Source of the DNA: Peptoniphilus stercorisuis | GTDB lineage: Bacteria; Bacillota; Clostridia; Tissierellales; Peptoniphilaceae | Length of the DNA: 64,000 nucleotides | Reading direction: 5' to 3' | NCBI RefSeq assembly: GCF_017874395.1 | Contig: NZ_JAGGLJ010000002.1 | Location: forward strand, 1-64,000 | Shown: piece by piece, positions 37,435 to 47,210 of the stretch | Layout: each line of letters opens with the position of its first letter | Position numbering within the stretch: position 1 is the first letter of the stretch | Program-made: the position numbers and the translations under genes | The notes under the pieces: generated by a model | Databases searched by the model: none | What the model was told of the DNA's origin: nothing | Seen by the model: the letters and a program-made list of their open reading frames with translations, nothing else

Positions 37435-38787
37435 ATGGCAAAGAAAAAAATTGAATTTACAGAAACTATATTAAGAGATGCTCATCAAAGTTTAATGGCA
37501 ACAAGAATGAGCTATGAAGATATGGCTCCAGCACTAGAATTATTAGATAAAGCTGGATATAGAGCTCTTGAATGTTGGGGAGGGGCTACATTTGATTCTT
37601 GTATTAGATTTTTAGATGAAGATCCTTGGCAGAGAATTAGAAATATTAAATCAAATCTAAAAAATACTAAAACTCAAATGCTTTTAAGAGGACAAAATTT
37701 GCTTGGATATAAAAATTATCCAGATGATATTGTTGAGAAATTTATAGAATTATCTGTAAAAAACGGAGTGGATATTATTAGAATATTTGATGCTTTAAAT
37801 GATTTAAGAAATTTAGAGACATCAATAGTTGCAACAAAAAAAGCAGGAGCAGAAGCTCAAGTTGCAATTAGCTATACAGTTTCTGAAGTCCATACTATTA
37901 GTTATTTTGCAAATATGTGTAAGATAATTGAAGATTTTGGAGCAGATAGTATTTGTATTAAAGATATGGCAGGAATACTAACTCCTTTTGAAGCCTATGA
38001 ACTTGTAAGACAAATTAGAAAGGTAACAAGTATTCCACTAGAAATTCACACACATGAAATCACAGGAATGGGTTCATTAACTTATCTAAAGTCAATAGAA
38101 GCAGGAGCAGATATTATTGATACTGCAATATCACCATTTTCTGGAGGAACTTCTCAGCCAGCTACAGAAACTTTATATATGGTAGTTAAGGAAATGGGAT
38201 ATGATACTGATTTAAATATAGAAGTTTTAGAAGAGATTGCAAGTTATTTTGAAGGTATAAAAAATAAATATATAGATAATGAAATATTACCTATAAAAAT
38301 GCTTTCTATAGATCCTAAGGGATTAATATATCAAGTTCCAGGAGGAATGCTTTCAAACTTATATACTCAACTTAAAGGATTAAATCAATTAGAAAAATTT
38401 GATGAAGTGCTTGCAGAAGTACCAAGAGTAAGAGAAGATTTAGGCTATCCACCACTTGTAACACCAATGAGTCAAATGGTTGGAACTCAAGCTGCTTTTA
38501 ATGTAATAACTGGTGAAAGATATAAGATAGTTCCAAATGAAATAAAAGACTATTTAAAGGGATATTATGGAATGAGCCCAGTTGAAATAAATGAAGAGTT
38601 TAAAAAATCAATTATAGGAGATGTTGATACTATAAATGATAGGCCAGCAAATCATTTAGAACCAGGTTTTGAAAAAGCAAAGGCTGAAATAGGTTCACTT
38701 GCAAAAACTGATGAAGATGTATTAACATATGCACTATTTCCAGAAGTTGGACGTGCATTTTTAGAAAAAAAGTATAAAAATATATAA
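37435..38787 (+). CDS. Pyruvate carboxylase subunit B / oxaloacetate decarboxylase alpha carboxyltransferase
   Basis: This 450-aa TIM-barrel carboxyltransferase of the OadA/PycB family moves CO2 between biotin and pyruvate/oxaloacetate. The ETILRDAHQS motif (Asp15), the carbamylated Lys176 (CIKDMAG) and metal ligands His205 and His207 (EIHTHE) are visible. It ends without a biotinyl domain, and no oadB or oadG genes are near, so it needs a separate biotin carrier. The free-standing accB-accC pair at 8148-10075 is a good candidate partner, giving a split pyruvate carboxylase. It is a single-gene unit with a terminator. Confidence 0.9.
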   Translation: MAKKKIEFTETILRDAHQSLMATRMSYEDMAPALELLDKAGYRALECWGGATFDSCIRFLDEDPWQRIRNIKSNLKNTKTQMLLRGQNLLGYKNYPDDIVEKFIELSVKNGVDIIRIFDALNDLRNLETSIVATKKAGAEAQVAISYTVSEVHTISYFANMCKIIEDFGADSICIKDMAGILTPFEAYELVRQIRKVTSIPLEIHTHEITGMGSLTYLKSIEAGADIIDTAISPFSGGTSQPATETLYMVVKEMGYDTDLNIEVLEEIASYFEGIKNKYIDNEILPIKMLSIDPKGLIYQVPGGMLSNLYTQLKGLNQLEKFDEVLAEVPRVREDLGYPPLVTPMSQMVGTQAAFNVITGERYKIVPNEIKDYLKGYYGMSPVEINEEFKKSIIGDVDTINDRPANHLEPGFEKAKAEIGSLAKTDEDVLTYALFPEVGRAFLEKKYKNI

Positions 38788-38819
38788 TTATACTTATATA
38801 TTTAAGTATTTTAATTAAA

Positions 38820-38860
38820 AACTTGTAAATTATATTTGAAATAATCTACAAGTTTTTTTG
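38820..38860 (+). terminator. Terminator after the carboxyltransferase gene
   Basis: An ACTTGTA/TACAAGT stem (38821-38827 with 38847-38853), extended with one mismatch, is followed by T residues. Confidence 0.75.
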
Positions 38861-39157
38861 CGTGCGCATAAACGTTTTCTTAAAACTGTATAATAAAATT
38901 TACTTAAAATAAAGTATTTTGAGAAAAAATTAACTTTTTAGTTGTTTTTGTGTAGTTTTTGGATATATATATTTATGTAGGTGATTTAGAGGATATTTTT
39001 TATTTATATAATATCTTTAATAAAATATAATATAAAAGTTAAAACAAAAGTTTATTGTGATTTTATATTACTATATAAAGAAAAATATTTTCAAATTATG
39101 ATATAATAGTTAATATAAAAACGATTGCAAAAAAATATTACATATAGGAGGAAGGTT
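38861..39157 (+). other. Intergenic region upstream of the EF-G-like gene
   Basis: AT-rich and without an ORF. It holds an extended -10 promoter TGATATAAT at 39099-39107 and the AGGAGGA ribosome site at 39147-39153. A small GC-richer patch (GCGTGCGC) at 38860-38868 has no clear role. Confidence 0.5.
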
Positions 39158-41224
39158 ATGAAAGTTTATAGTACTGAGCAGGTAAGGAATTTAGCTTTGG
39201 TTGGACATAGTGGATGTGGTAAAACAAATCTTACAGAAGCTATGTTATTTCAAAGTGGTGCAACTAAAACTATGGGACATGTATCTGAGAAGAATACATT
39301 AAGTGACTTTTCAAAAGAAGAAAAGGAAAGAGGAACCTCTATAGGAACAAGTGTTATTCCAGTAGAATGGAGAAATCATAAGGTGAATATTATTGATACT
39401 CCAGGATATCTAGATTTTATGGGTGAGTCCTATGCAGCACTTCGTGCATCAGAAGCAGCTCTAATGGTTATAGATGCAACTTCAGGAATAGAAGTTGGAA
39501 CTGAAAGAATGTGGAAATACACTGAGAAAATAGGCCTTCCAAGAATTATATTTATAAATAAAATTGATGGAGAAAATGTAGATTTTAGAAAACTAATGGA
39601 AGAGCTTGAGGGAGCTTTTGGTAAGAAAGTAATACCTTTTTCTGTGCCAATTGGTGAGGGAGAAGATTTTGTAGGTGTTACAGATGTAATTTATCAAAAG
39701 GGATTTAAATATAAAGAGGGTGCTCCAGAGGAGACAAATTTAAATCATGATCAAGTTAAGGCAACTGAAAGAATGTATGAAGAAATTGCAGAAGTTGTAG
39801 CAGAATCTGATGAAGTGCTTATGGAAAAATATTTCTCAGGTGAAAAATTCACTCGTGAAGATTTACTTCGTGGACTTACAACAGCTCTTTTAGAAGGAGA
39901 CGCAGTTCCATTATTAGTAGGTTCAGCTGAAAAGGGAATTGGTATAGATATTTTATTAAATACTATAGTAAATTATATGCCAGCACCAGATGACAAAAGA
40001 GCTCATTTAGGATTTAGATATGAAGAGGGAGAAGAAAGACATGTAGATGTTAAAGAGCCTTTCTCAGCAGTAGTATTTAAAACTATAACAGATCCATTTG
40101 TTGGAAAAATTTCACTATTTAAGGTAGTTTCTGGAAAAATAACTAAGGAAACTCAATTATTTAATTCTACAAAAGAAGAAAGTGAAAAACTTGGTGGTCT
40201 TTATATTGTAAGAGGTAAAAACCAATTTGAAATTTCAGAAATTCAAGCAGGAGATATTGGAGCTACTACAAAACTTGAATTTACAGAAACTGGAGATACA
40301 TTATGTGATAAATCTCATATAATAAAATATAAAAAAATAAAATATCCAAGTGCAGTATTATATTATGCAATAGAAGCTAAAACTAAAGGTGATGAGGAAA
40401 AACTTTCTACTTCATTAAGAAGACTTAGAGAAGAAGATCCAAGTTTTGTAATAGAAAGAAATCCTGAAACAAAACAACTTACAATAGGTGGACAAGGAAA
40501 TGTTCAACTAGATGTAATTCTTGAAAAACTTAAAAATATGTTTGGTGTTGAGGTAAATATAATTCCATTTATTATTCCATATAGAGAAACAATAAAGAGT
40601 ACTGCAAAAGTTCAAGGTAAACATAAAAAACAATCTGGTGGAGCAGGTCAATATGGAGATGTTTGGATTAGATTTGAACCAACTGAAGAAGATTTTGTAT
40701 TTGAAGAAGAGGTATTTGGTGGATCTGTTCCAAAGAATTATTTCCCAGCTGTTGAAAAGGGAATTATTGAATCTATGGAACATGGAGTTTTAGCAGGATA
40801 TCCTATGACAAATGTAAAAGCTGTATTATATGATGGATCATATCATGATGTTGACTCTAATGAAGTTTCATTTAAAATAGCAGCTTCAATGGCATTTAAA
40901 AAGGGAGTTAAAGAAGCAAAACCAGTTTTACTTGAGCCAATTATGAAAGTTGAAGTAGAAGTACCAGATGATTATCTTGGTGATGTAATGGGAGATATGA
41001 ACAAACGTCGTGGTAGAATACTTGGAATGGATCAACAAGCTGGTGGAATTCAACTTCTAATTGCAGAAGCGCCACAAGCGGAAATGTTTAAATATGCAAT
41101 AGAGCTTCGTGCTATGACTCAAGGTCGTGGAACATTTTCAATGGAATTTGTAAGATATGAAGAAGTTCCTGCAAATATTTCAGAAGAAATAATAGCAGAG
41201 GCAAATGAGAAGAAAGAAAAATAA
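39158..41224 (+). CDS. EF-G-like translational GTPase
   Basis: This 688-aa protein has the five-domain EF-G layout. The GTPase motifs are GHSGCGKT (residues 16-23), DTPGY and NKID. The sequence is the divergent FusA2-like type, not the main EF-G of the str operon and not a TetM-type protection protein. The start ATG 39158 follows AGGAGGA by 4 nt; a start at 39125 lacks a ribosome site. Its role is probably in translation or ribosome recycling, but is not defined for this subgroup. Confidence 0.85.
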   Translation: MKVYSTEQVRNLALVGHSGCGKTNLTEAMLFQSGATKTMGHVSEKNTLSDFSKEEKERGTSIGTSVIPVEWRNHKVNIIDTPGYLDFMGESYAALRASEAALMVIDATSGIEVGTERMWKYTEKIGLPRIIFINKIDGENVDFRKLMEELEGAFGKKVIPFSVPIGEGEDFVGVTDVIYQKGFKYKEGAPEETNLNHDQVKATERMYEEIAEVVAESDEVLMEKYFSGEKFTREDLLRGLTTALLEGDAVPLLVGSAEKGIGIDILLNTIVNYMPAPDDKRAHLGFRYEEGEERHVDVKEPFSAVVFKTITDPFVGKISLFKVVSGKITKETQLFNSTKEESEKLGGLYIVRGKNQFEISEIQAGDIGATTKLEFTETGDTLCDKSHIIKYKKIKYPSAVLYYAIEAKTKGDEEKLSTSLRRLREEDPSFVIERNPETKQLTIGGQGNVQLDVILEKLKNMFGVEVNIIPFIIPYRETIKSTAKVQGKHKKQSGGAGQYGDVWIRFEPTEEDFVFEEEVFGGSVPKNYFPAVEKGIIESMEHGVLAGYPMTNVKAVLYDGSYHDVDSNEVSFKIAASMAFKKGVKEAKPVLLEPIMKVEVEVPDDYLGDVMGDMNKRRGRILGMDQQAGGIQLLIAEAPQAEMFKYAIELRAMTQGRGTFSMEFVRYEEVPANISEEIIAEANEKKEK

Positions 41225-41237
41225 ATAAGATTATATT

Positions 41238-41261
41238 GGGAGCCTTTGGCTCCCTTTTTTT
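41238..41261 (+). terminator. Terminator after the EF-G-like gene
   Basis: A GGGAGCC/GGCTCCC stem (41238-41244 with 41248-41254) is followed by seven T. Confidence 0.9.
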
Positions 41262-41337
41262 ATGTTTATATATTTATATGAAATTTTTATTTAGTCTATT
41301 GGGTAATAATTAAATAATATTAAAAAAGGAGGTAATT

Positions 41338-42033
41338 ATGGGAAGTGTAGCAGATTATTTATTTCAGTGGCAAAACCAAATTTTAATATTCATTATGTTT
41401 TCAGTTATTGGATATCTTTATGAGGAAATTCTTTTAGTAATTTATAGAAAACCTATGGAAAATAGAGGATTTTTACATGGTCCATATCTTCCTATATATG
41501 GATTTGGAGGAATTATATCAATTTTTTCAATAGGAAAATTAATTCCTTTAGATGTAATAGTAAATAATAAAAGCATAAAGGCACTTTTAATATTTTTATT
41601 AATAACTTTTATCTCAACAATTGTGGAGCTCATTGGGGGATTTATTATGCATAAATTTTTTAATTTAAGGCTTTGGGATTATTCTAAAAGACATATTAAT
41701 TTCAAGGGATATATTACTCCTGATGCGTCTATTAGATTTGGACTTGGTGGGATTTTTATTTATTATTATATGATTCCTTTACTTGAGAAAATCATTAATA
41801 ATTATAGTGTAGAAACTATGCAAATATCTGCAATTATAGCTATTTTAATTATGGGTATTGATTTTGTTTATACAATAAAGTCTGATAGATTAAAAAATAA
41901 AAACTTGATTAGAAAAAATATAAAAGAGTTTAAAGAAGAGATGAAAAAAGAGATTAATGAGAAAAAAGAAAATATAGAAAAGAAAAAGCAAAAGATAACT
42001 ACAAAATTTAAGGATAATGATATAATAGATTAG
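41338..42033 (+). CDS. CmpB-like putative ABC transporter permease membrane protein
   Basis: This 231-aa protein belongs to the family annotated as putative ABC transporter permease (PF06541), with the conserved NRGFLHGPYLPIYGFG block and five or six membrane segments, followed by a Lys/Glu-rich C-terminal coiled tail (about 185-231). No ATPase is adjacent, so transport is not established. It has a strong AGGAGG site. Confidence 0.8.
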   Translation: MGSVADYLFQWQNQILIFIMFSVIGYLYEEILLVIYRKPMENRGFLHGPYLPIYGFGGIISIFSIGKLIPLDVIVNNKSIKALLIFLLITFISTIVELIGGFIMHKFFNLRLWDYSKRHINFKGYITPDASIRFGLGGIFIYYYMIPLLEKIINNYSVETMQISAIIAILIMGIDFVYTIKSDRLKNKNLIRKNIKEFKEEMKKEINEKKENIEKKKQKITTKFKDNDIID

Positions 42034-42071
42034 CCAAAAAAACCTATTACGCCCTTACTAAAGGAGGGTTT

Positions 42072-42809
42072 ATGAAAATAAATAAGGAGTCTGTGTCTTT
42101 AGTATCTTTTGAAAAGATGGCAGAATATTACTTTAATGAAGTGGATAATAAGTCTTTTAATGCTTATTATGAAAGACCAAATCTTACTAGAATTGTAGGA
42201 GATGTAGAGGGTAAAACTATACTTGATGCAGGATGTGCAGCTGGGTGGTATAGTGATTATTTTTTAAAAAACAATGCTAAGAAAGTTTATGCTATAGATT
42301 TTTCTAAAAATATGATTGAAATGACAAGTCTTAGGTTAGAAAATAAATCTTATAGAAAAAGAGCTTTTTTAAAGGAATTTGATTTAAATAATGAACTTGA
42401 TTTTATTGAGGATAATTCTTTAGATATTATTGTATCTTCTCTTACTCTTCATTATATTAAGGATTTAGATAGGGTATTTTATAATTTTAAGAAAAAGCTA
42501 AAAGATGGAGGAAAACTAGTGTTTTCAATGCATCATCCATTTTTAGACTATATGCTTTTTGAAAAGAAAAATTATTTTGAAAAAACTCTTATAAAAGATA
42601 CTTGGAAAACTTCTATAGGAGATGTAGAAGTGGAATTTTTCACAAGGTCTCTAAGTGAAATTTTATCGGCTCTTTTTGTAAATAATTTTGTAATAACAAA
42701 TTTAGAAGAGCCAATGCCAGATGAAATGTTTAGGCTTGTAAATGAAAAGAACTATGGTAGTATGTTAACTAAGCCAAGATTTATTTTTATTGAGGCTAAA
42801 GTTATTTAA
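42072..42809 (+). CDS. Class I SAM-dependent methyltransferase
   Basis: This 245-aa enzyme has the SAM-binding motif ILDAGCAAGWYSD at about 49-61, a YAIDFSKNMIE strand (motif II) and an SLTLHYIKDL block. The family is broad (UbiE/small-molecule type) and the substrate is unknown. It follows the CmpB-like gene by 38 nt and is probably co-transcribed. Confidence 0.85.
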   Translation: MKINKESVSLVSFEKMAEYYFNEVDNKSFNAYYERPNLTRIVGDVEGKTILDAGCAAGWYSDYFLKNNAKKVYAIDFSKNMIEMTSLRLENKSYRKRAFLKEFDLNNELDFIEDNSLDIIVSSLTLHYIKDLDRVFYNFKKKLKDGGKLVFSMHHPFLDYMLFEKKNYFEKTLIKDTWKTSIGDVEVEFFTRSLSEILSALFVNNFVITNLEEPMPDEMFRLVNEKNYGSMLTKPRFIFIEAKVI

Positions 42810-42821
42810 TATTCTAAATCT

Positions 42822-42853
42822 AAAAAAAGGGAAGAACTAGTTCTTCCCTTTAC
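42822..42853. terminator. Bidirectional terminator, 26-bp palindrome
   Basis: Two complementary 13-bp arms (42826-42838 and 42839-42851) flanked by A and T runs serve the methyltransferase (plus) and the PBP operon (minus). Confidence 0.85.
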
Positions 42854-43003
42854 TTATTTAAGTGCATTTCTAAGTTTTATTCTATTTTTATAAAATAATA
42901 TTTTAATACCTCTTGAAGGTTTTATTTTAAGTCTTACTTTTTTTCTTTTTCCGAAATTTTTAACATCTCTTTTAAGTTTATATTTTGCAATTTTACTAAA
43001 CAT
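42854..43003 (-). CDS. Small basic protein, 49 aa, downstream of the PBP
   Basis: A 49-codon frame on the minus strand starts at ATG 43003, with GGAGG 4 nt upstream, and ends at TAA 42854. The product begins MFSKIAKYKLKR and is extremely rich in Lys and Arg, with almost no acidic residues. It begins 8 nt after the stop of the penicillin-binding protein and runs to the shared terminator, so it is the second gene of that operon. No family recognised. A nucleic-acid- or membrane-binding role would fit the charge, but this is only inference. Confidence 0.65.
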   Translation of the reverse strand: MFSKIAKYKLKRDVKNFGKRKKVRLKIKPSRGIKILFYKNRIKLRNALK

Positions 43004-43011
43004 AATACCTC

Positions 43012-45789
43012 CTATTTTTTATTTTTAATATACCATTGTTCGTCGTGAATATTGCAGTATAATACTGGTAAATACTCATAGTCATCGGGATAAATATTGC
43101 CGTGTTTTTTAGGTTTATATTCTGATCTGTCATATATTATTTTATATTCTACATCTTCTTTTGGACAATATTCTCCAGCAAGTCTATTGCTTTTTGTACA
43201 AATTAATTCCTTAATATGATCATTACAATATTCTTTTGGTTCAGTTCCTTTTTTAAATTTCTCCATATAACCTGCACCTGCTTCTTCACAAAGTACAGAT
43301 CCTAGTTTCCCATTTTTTTGACAAATATATTTTGAAACTATATTTTTTGGTTCTTTAAATTTTTCAGAATCTTCTGATGAATGTGCCTTTACTGCAATTT
43401 TTTTAAATAAATCTATTACTATTTGATTATCTGCATTAAGCTCAACTTTAGGAGAGTCACATCCAATCCAAGTAGATATAGTATATTTTGGGGAAAATCC
43501 TGTAAACCAAAGGTCTGAGTTAAATTTATTTACTCCAATTTCTCCAGCTATATCAAAATTATAAATTGATGAGCCTTTAGCTGCTCCTCTTGTGACATTT
43601 GTTCTTAGGGCATCGGTAAGTAAAAAACAATTTTCTTTTTTGAATATATTTTTCTTTTCTGATTTTTTATTGTCAATTATTGGAATTCCTGATGCATCTT
43701 CTATTTTTATAACAGCGCTAATTTTTTTATAATCTCCACCTGTTGCAATAGTTCTATAAGCAGAAGCTGCTTCTATATTAGTAATACCCCTTTTCATATT
43801 TCCAAGGGCAAGGGAGTCTATATTTTCGTCGTTTTTATTACTATTTTCTGCTTCACTTATAAAGTTATCATTTTTAGAATTTTTATCAATTATTCCAAAT
43901 TTTTTAAGTGCATTTATTGATTTTTCAATAGAGAGTTCTTCTAAGAATTTTGCAGATGCAATATTTGAATTATTTTCTATTGCAAATCTCATAGTTAAAA
44001 GTCCTTTGTATCCGCTATAATAATTTTCTGTAAATGTTTCATCATTATAGATTTCTGGGACATCATCTATTATACTTCCTAGAGTTTTTCCGGATTCAAG
44101 AGCAGGTAGATATACTGAAAGAGGTTTTATTAAAGAGCCTGGTGCGCGAGGGGAAGATGTTGCTCTATTTAATATTTTAGAGTGTTTATTTTTAACATCC
44201 AGGCCTCCAACTATGGCTTTTACATATCCTGATTTATTATCTAAGACAACTGCTGAAGATTGAGGCTGTATAATTGGTGTTTCGTCGTAGGAATAATAGT
44301 CTTTTGATAAAATTAAATTATTGTATTTATCAATTTGATAAAATGCTTTATGTTTTTTTATATAGTTATTATCAATAATTATATAGTCTTTTTTTTCTTC
44401 GAATACATCTCTTGGAATATTTAAAAATCCAATATTATAGGTTTGTAGATTTCCATTTTTATTTATTTCGTATAAATCAATAATATCTAATTTTTTATTA
44501 GATGTATTAAAAAGAGATTTATTTATTGAGAGATCTCCTTTTTTATTAATACTATAATTATTTGTATCAATTACCATATTAAAATCATCATCAAAGAAGT
44601 TATGTCTATAAAAATATACTACATTAGAATTTGAATCTAATATATTTCTATTTTTATCTGTGCTAAAGGATAGTAATTTTGCTCCTTTAGAATTTGATGA
44701 TTTATTATTTAAAAATTCAGGTAAGTTTTCGTAAATATTCTCAAGATATTTTTGCATATCTTCATCTAGTGAGGAGTAAACTCTATACCCACCTGTAAAT
44801 AGTTTATGTTCTGCTTCATCTTGTGAAACTTGATAGTAATCTGCTAAAAGTCTTGCTGCTTCTGCTTTTATATAGTCTGTAGAATAGCTGCTCATTGAGT
44901 GATATTTTTTAATACCTGGATTTAGAGATTTTACAATATCAAAATCAATTGCTTCTTCATATTCTTTTTTACTTATATAATTAAGTTCTAACATTTTTGC
45001 AAGGACAATTTTTTGTCTTTCAAAGGATTTATTATTTAAAATAATATACATTTGCTCGCCGTTTACATCTCTTATAGCAATAGTTTCTTCACCATTATAT
45101 AATTCTTTTGGAATTCTTTTAAAAGGAGAGTATTCTGCAGGGGATTTAGTAATTCCTGCAATAAGTGCACTTTGTGCAAGGTTTAGATCCCAAACATCTT
45201 TTGAAAAATATGTTTGAGAAGCTGCTTGAACTCCATAAGAACCCTGTCCTAAATTAATTCTGTTTAAATAGGCTTCTAGAATTTCTTCTTTATTAAGTGT
45301 ATTTTCTACTCTAAGAGCTAAGTATGCTTCTTGAATTTTCCTATTAAGGCTTTTAACATTTGATAAGTAAACATTTTTGACCAATTGCTGTGTTATAGTA
45401 GAGCCTCCTCTAACTATTCTTCCAGCTTTAATATTGTCTTTTAAAGCACCTAGTATTCCACGTATATCAACACCTTCATGATGATAAAATCTTTGATCTT
45501 CTATAGATACAAAGGCGTTTTTAATATTTTCTGGCACTTTTTCAATAGGTACTATAGTTCTGTATTCAAGTGATTCTATTTTTTCTAAGAGCTTTGCATT
45601 TTCATCATATATACTAGATGTTTGGTTAAAGCTTTTTGATAGATTATTTAAATCTGTAACAGGAGTTTCACTTAAAACACTAAGCACTACAGCACTTAGA
45701 CAAGTTCCAATAAAAATAAAAATCATAAGAAGTATTAATAGTACAATTTGAATTTTATTTTTTTTATCTAAGTCTTTGAATTTGCTCAT
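43012..45789 (-). CDS. Class A penicillin-binding protein with degenerate transpeptidase motifs
   Basis: This 925-aa bifunctional-type PBP has an N-terminal cytoplasmic segment, one membrane helix (about 14-38), a GT51 glycosyltransferase domain (about 75-250; catalytic Glu97 in SIEDQRFYHHEG, GGSTITQQLVKN block), a long insert, and a transpeptidase domain (about 500-800). The SxxK motif is present (Ser552-Leu-Ile-Lys555). The SxN position reads Asn607-Ser-Asn609 and the KTG position reads Glu750-Ile-Gly752. The glycosyltransferase half therefore looks active while transpeptidation and beta-lactam binding may be impaired. The C-terminal about 110 residues carry seven Cys. A GGAGG site precedes the ATG. 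Confidence 0.9.
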   Translation of the reverse strand: MSKFKDLDKKNKIQIVLLILLMIFIFIGTCLSAVVLSVLSETPVTDLNNLSKSFNQTSSIYDENAKLLEKIESLEYRTIVPIEKVPENIKNAFVSIEDQRFYHHEGVDIRGILGALKDNIKAGRIVRGGSTITQQLVKNVYLSNVKSLNRKIQEAYLALRVENTLNKEEILEAYLNRINLGQGSYGVQAASQTYFSKDVWDLNLAQSALIAGITKSPAEYSPFKRIPKELYNGEETIAIRDVNGEQMYIILNNKSFERQKIVLAKMLELNYISKKEYEEAIDFDIVKSLNPGIKKYHSMSSYSTDYIKAEAARLLADYYQVSQDEAEHKLFTGGYRVYSSLDEDMQKYLENIYENLPEFLNNKSSNSKGAKLLSFSTDKNRNILDSNSNVVYFYRHNFFDDDFNMVIDTNNYSINKKGDLSINKSLFNTSNKKLDIIDLYEINKNGNLQTYNIGFLNIPRDVFEEKKDYIIIDNNYIKKHKAFYQIDKYNNLILSKDYYSYDETPIIQPQSSAVVLDNKSGYVKAIVGGLDVKNKHSKILNRATSSPRAPGSLIKPLSVYLPALESGKTLGSIIDDVPEIYNDETFTENYYSGYKGLLTMRFAIENNSNIASAKFLEELSIEKSINALKKFGIIDKNSKNDNFISEAENSNKNDENIDSLALGNMKRGITNIEAASAYRTIATGGDYKKISAVIKIEDASGIPIIDNKKSEKKNIFKKENCFLLTDALRTNVTRGAAKGSSIYNFDIAGEIGVNKFNSDLWFTGFSPKYTISTWIGCDSPKVELNADNQIVIDLFKKIAVKAHSSEDSEKFKEPKNIVSKYICQKNGKLGSVLCEEAGAGYMEKFKKGTEPKEYCNDHIKELICTKSNRLAGEYCPKEDVEYKIIYDRSEYKPKKHGNIYPDDYEYLPVLYCNIHDEQWYIKNKK

Positions 45790-45881
45790 AAATTACCTCC
45801 ACTTTATCTAATTATATCATTAGATATGTGTAAATACTATTATTCATTAAAAGCTCTATATGTCTAAAGAATACTGCTTTG

Positions 45882-45890
45882 TGGTATAAT
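45882..45890 (+). promoter_or_regulatory. Extended -10 promoter of hflX, possibly leaderless
   Basis: TGGTATAAT (45882-45890) ends 6 nt before the hflX ATG. Transcription would start at or next to the ATG, and no Shine-Dalgarno sequence is present. Confidence 0.5.
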
Positions 45891-45896
45891 ATTAAT

Positions 45897-47210
45897 ATGG
45901 AAAATATTAGAGAAAATAAAACAGAAAGAGTAATAATAGTAGGTACAGATTTAGGAGCATATCCACATAGTTTAGAGACTTCCTTATATGAATTGGAGGA
46001 ACTTGTAAAAGCTGCAGGTGGGGAAGTAGTTGGAATTGTAACTCAAAACTTGAAAAAGTACTCACCAAAGTATTTAATAGGAAGTGGAAAAGTATCTGAA
46101 ATTGGAGATATGATAGAGCCTTTAGAAGCAGATATTGTAATTTTTAATGATGAGCTTTCAGGTGTTCAAGTTAGAAATTTAGAGAAAGCTTTTAATAAAA
46201 AACCTAAGGCTGAACTGGAACATGCCTATACTAAAAAAATTAAAGTACTAGATAGAACAAATTTAATTCTAGATATATTTGCACTTCGTGCATCAACTTA
46301 TGAGGGAAAATTACAAGTAGAACTTGCACAGCTTGAATATCAACTGCCAAGACTTATTGGTATAGATGGATGGTCACGAACAGGTGGAGGAATAGGTACT
46401 CGTGGACCTGGAGAGCAAATAATAGAAACAGATAGACGTAGACTTTTAAGAGAGATTGACTCAATAAAAGATAAACTAAAAAAATCTCAAAAGACAAGAG
46501 ATATTACAAGAAATAGAAGAGTAGATAATAATATATTTACAGTTTCTCTTGTGGGATATACAAATGCTGGAAAATCAACTATATTAAATAGATTAAAGGC
46601 ATCTGATTCTAAAGAAGTTTTTGTAGAAGATATGTTATTTGCAACTCTTGATCCAAATTCAAGACGTGCAAAACTTCCAAATGGTATGGATTTTATAATA
46701 TCTGATACAGTAGGCTTTGTTTCAAAACTTCCTACAAAACTTGTAGAAGCTTTTAAATCAACTTTAGAAGAAATCAAATATTCTGATTTAATTCTTCATG
46801 TAATAGATGTTTCAAGTGAGGATATGGAAATTCAATATGAAACAACAATGGGAATTTTAAAAGAACTTGATGTTGATATGACAAAGATAGTAACAATATT
46901 TAATAAATCTGATAAGGTTGAAGTTAAAGATGTTATAATACCAGCAAAAATGATGAAAAATGAAAAAATATTTATTTCTGCAGCTAAAGATGCAAATATG
47001 GATGAACTTCTTCAACTTATTGAAGAAAGTCTTCCTGAAAAATTTGTAGATGTAGATATGTTAATTCCATATTCTGATACAGATATTACATCTGATATTT
47101 TAGATAATCATATAGCTGAAAATTTAGAATATGCAGAAGATGGAGCTTCTTTTAGAGTTACTCTTACAATGGATGAATACAATAGATATAAAAAGTATGT
47201 GATAAAATGA
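45897..47210 (+). CDS. hflX: Ribosome-splitting GTPase HflX
   Basis: This 437-aa GTPase has the glycine-rich HflX domain (SRTGGGIGTRGPGEQ) and the G domain with GYTNAGKST and NKSD. HflX releases stalled ribosomes under stress. The only reasonable start is ATG 45897; a TTG at 45879 would overlap the promoter. There is no ribosome site, so the mRNA may be leaderless. The ATGA overlap with the next gene shows an operon. Confidence 0.93.
   Translation: MENIRENKTERVIIVGTDLGAYPHSLETSLYELEELVKAAGGEVVGIVTQNLKKYSPKYLIGSGKVSEIGDMIEPLEADIVIFNDELSGVQVRNLEKAFNKKPKAELEHAYTKKIKVLDRTNLILDIFALRASTYEGKLQVELAQLEYQLPRLIGIDGWSRTGGGIGTRGPGEQIIETDRRRLLREIDSIKDKLKKSQKTRDITRNRRVDNNIFTVSLVGYTNAGKSTILNRLKASDSKEVFVEDMLFATLDPNSRRAKLPNGMDFIISDTVGFVSKLPTKLVEAFKSTLEEIKYSDLILHVIDVSSEDMEIQYETTMGILKELDVDMTKIVTIFNKSDKVEVKDVIIPAKMMKNEKIFISAAKDANMDELLQLIEESLPEKFVDVDMLIPYSDTDITSDILDNHIAENLEYAEDGASFRVTLTMDEYNRYKKYVIK

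Noticed and set aside
39158-41224. Tetracycline resistance protein (TetM-like)
   Set aside because: The sequence reads as a general EF-G-like protein; it lacks TetM-type features that I could identify, and there is no mobile element nearby.
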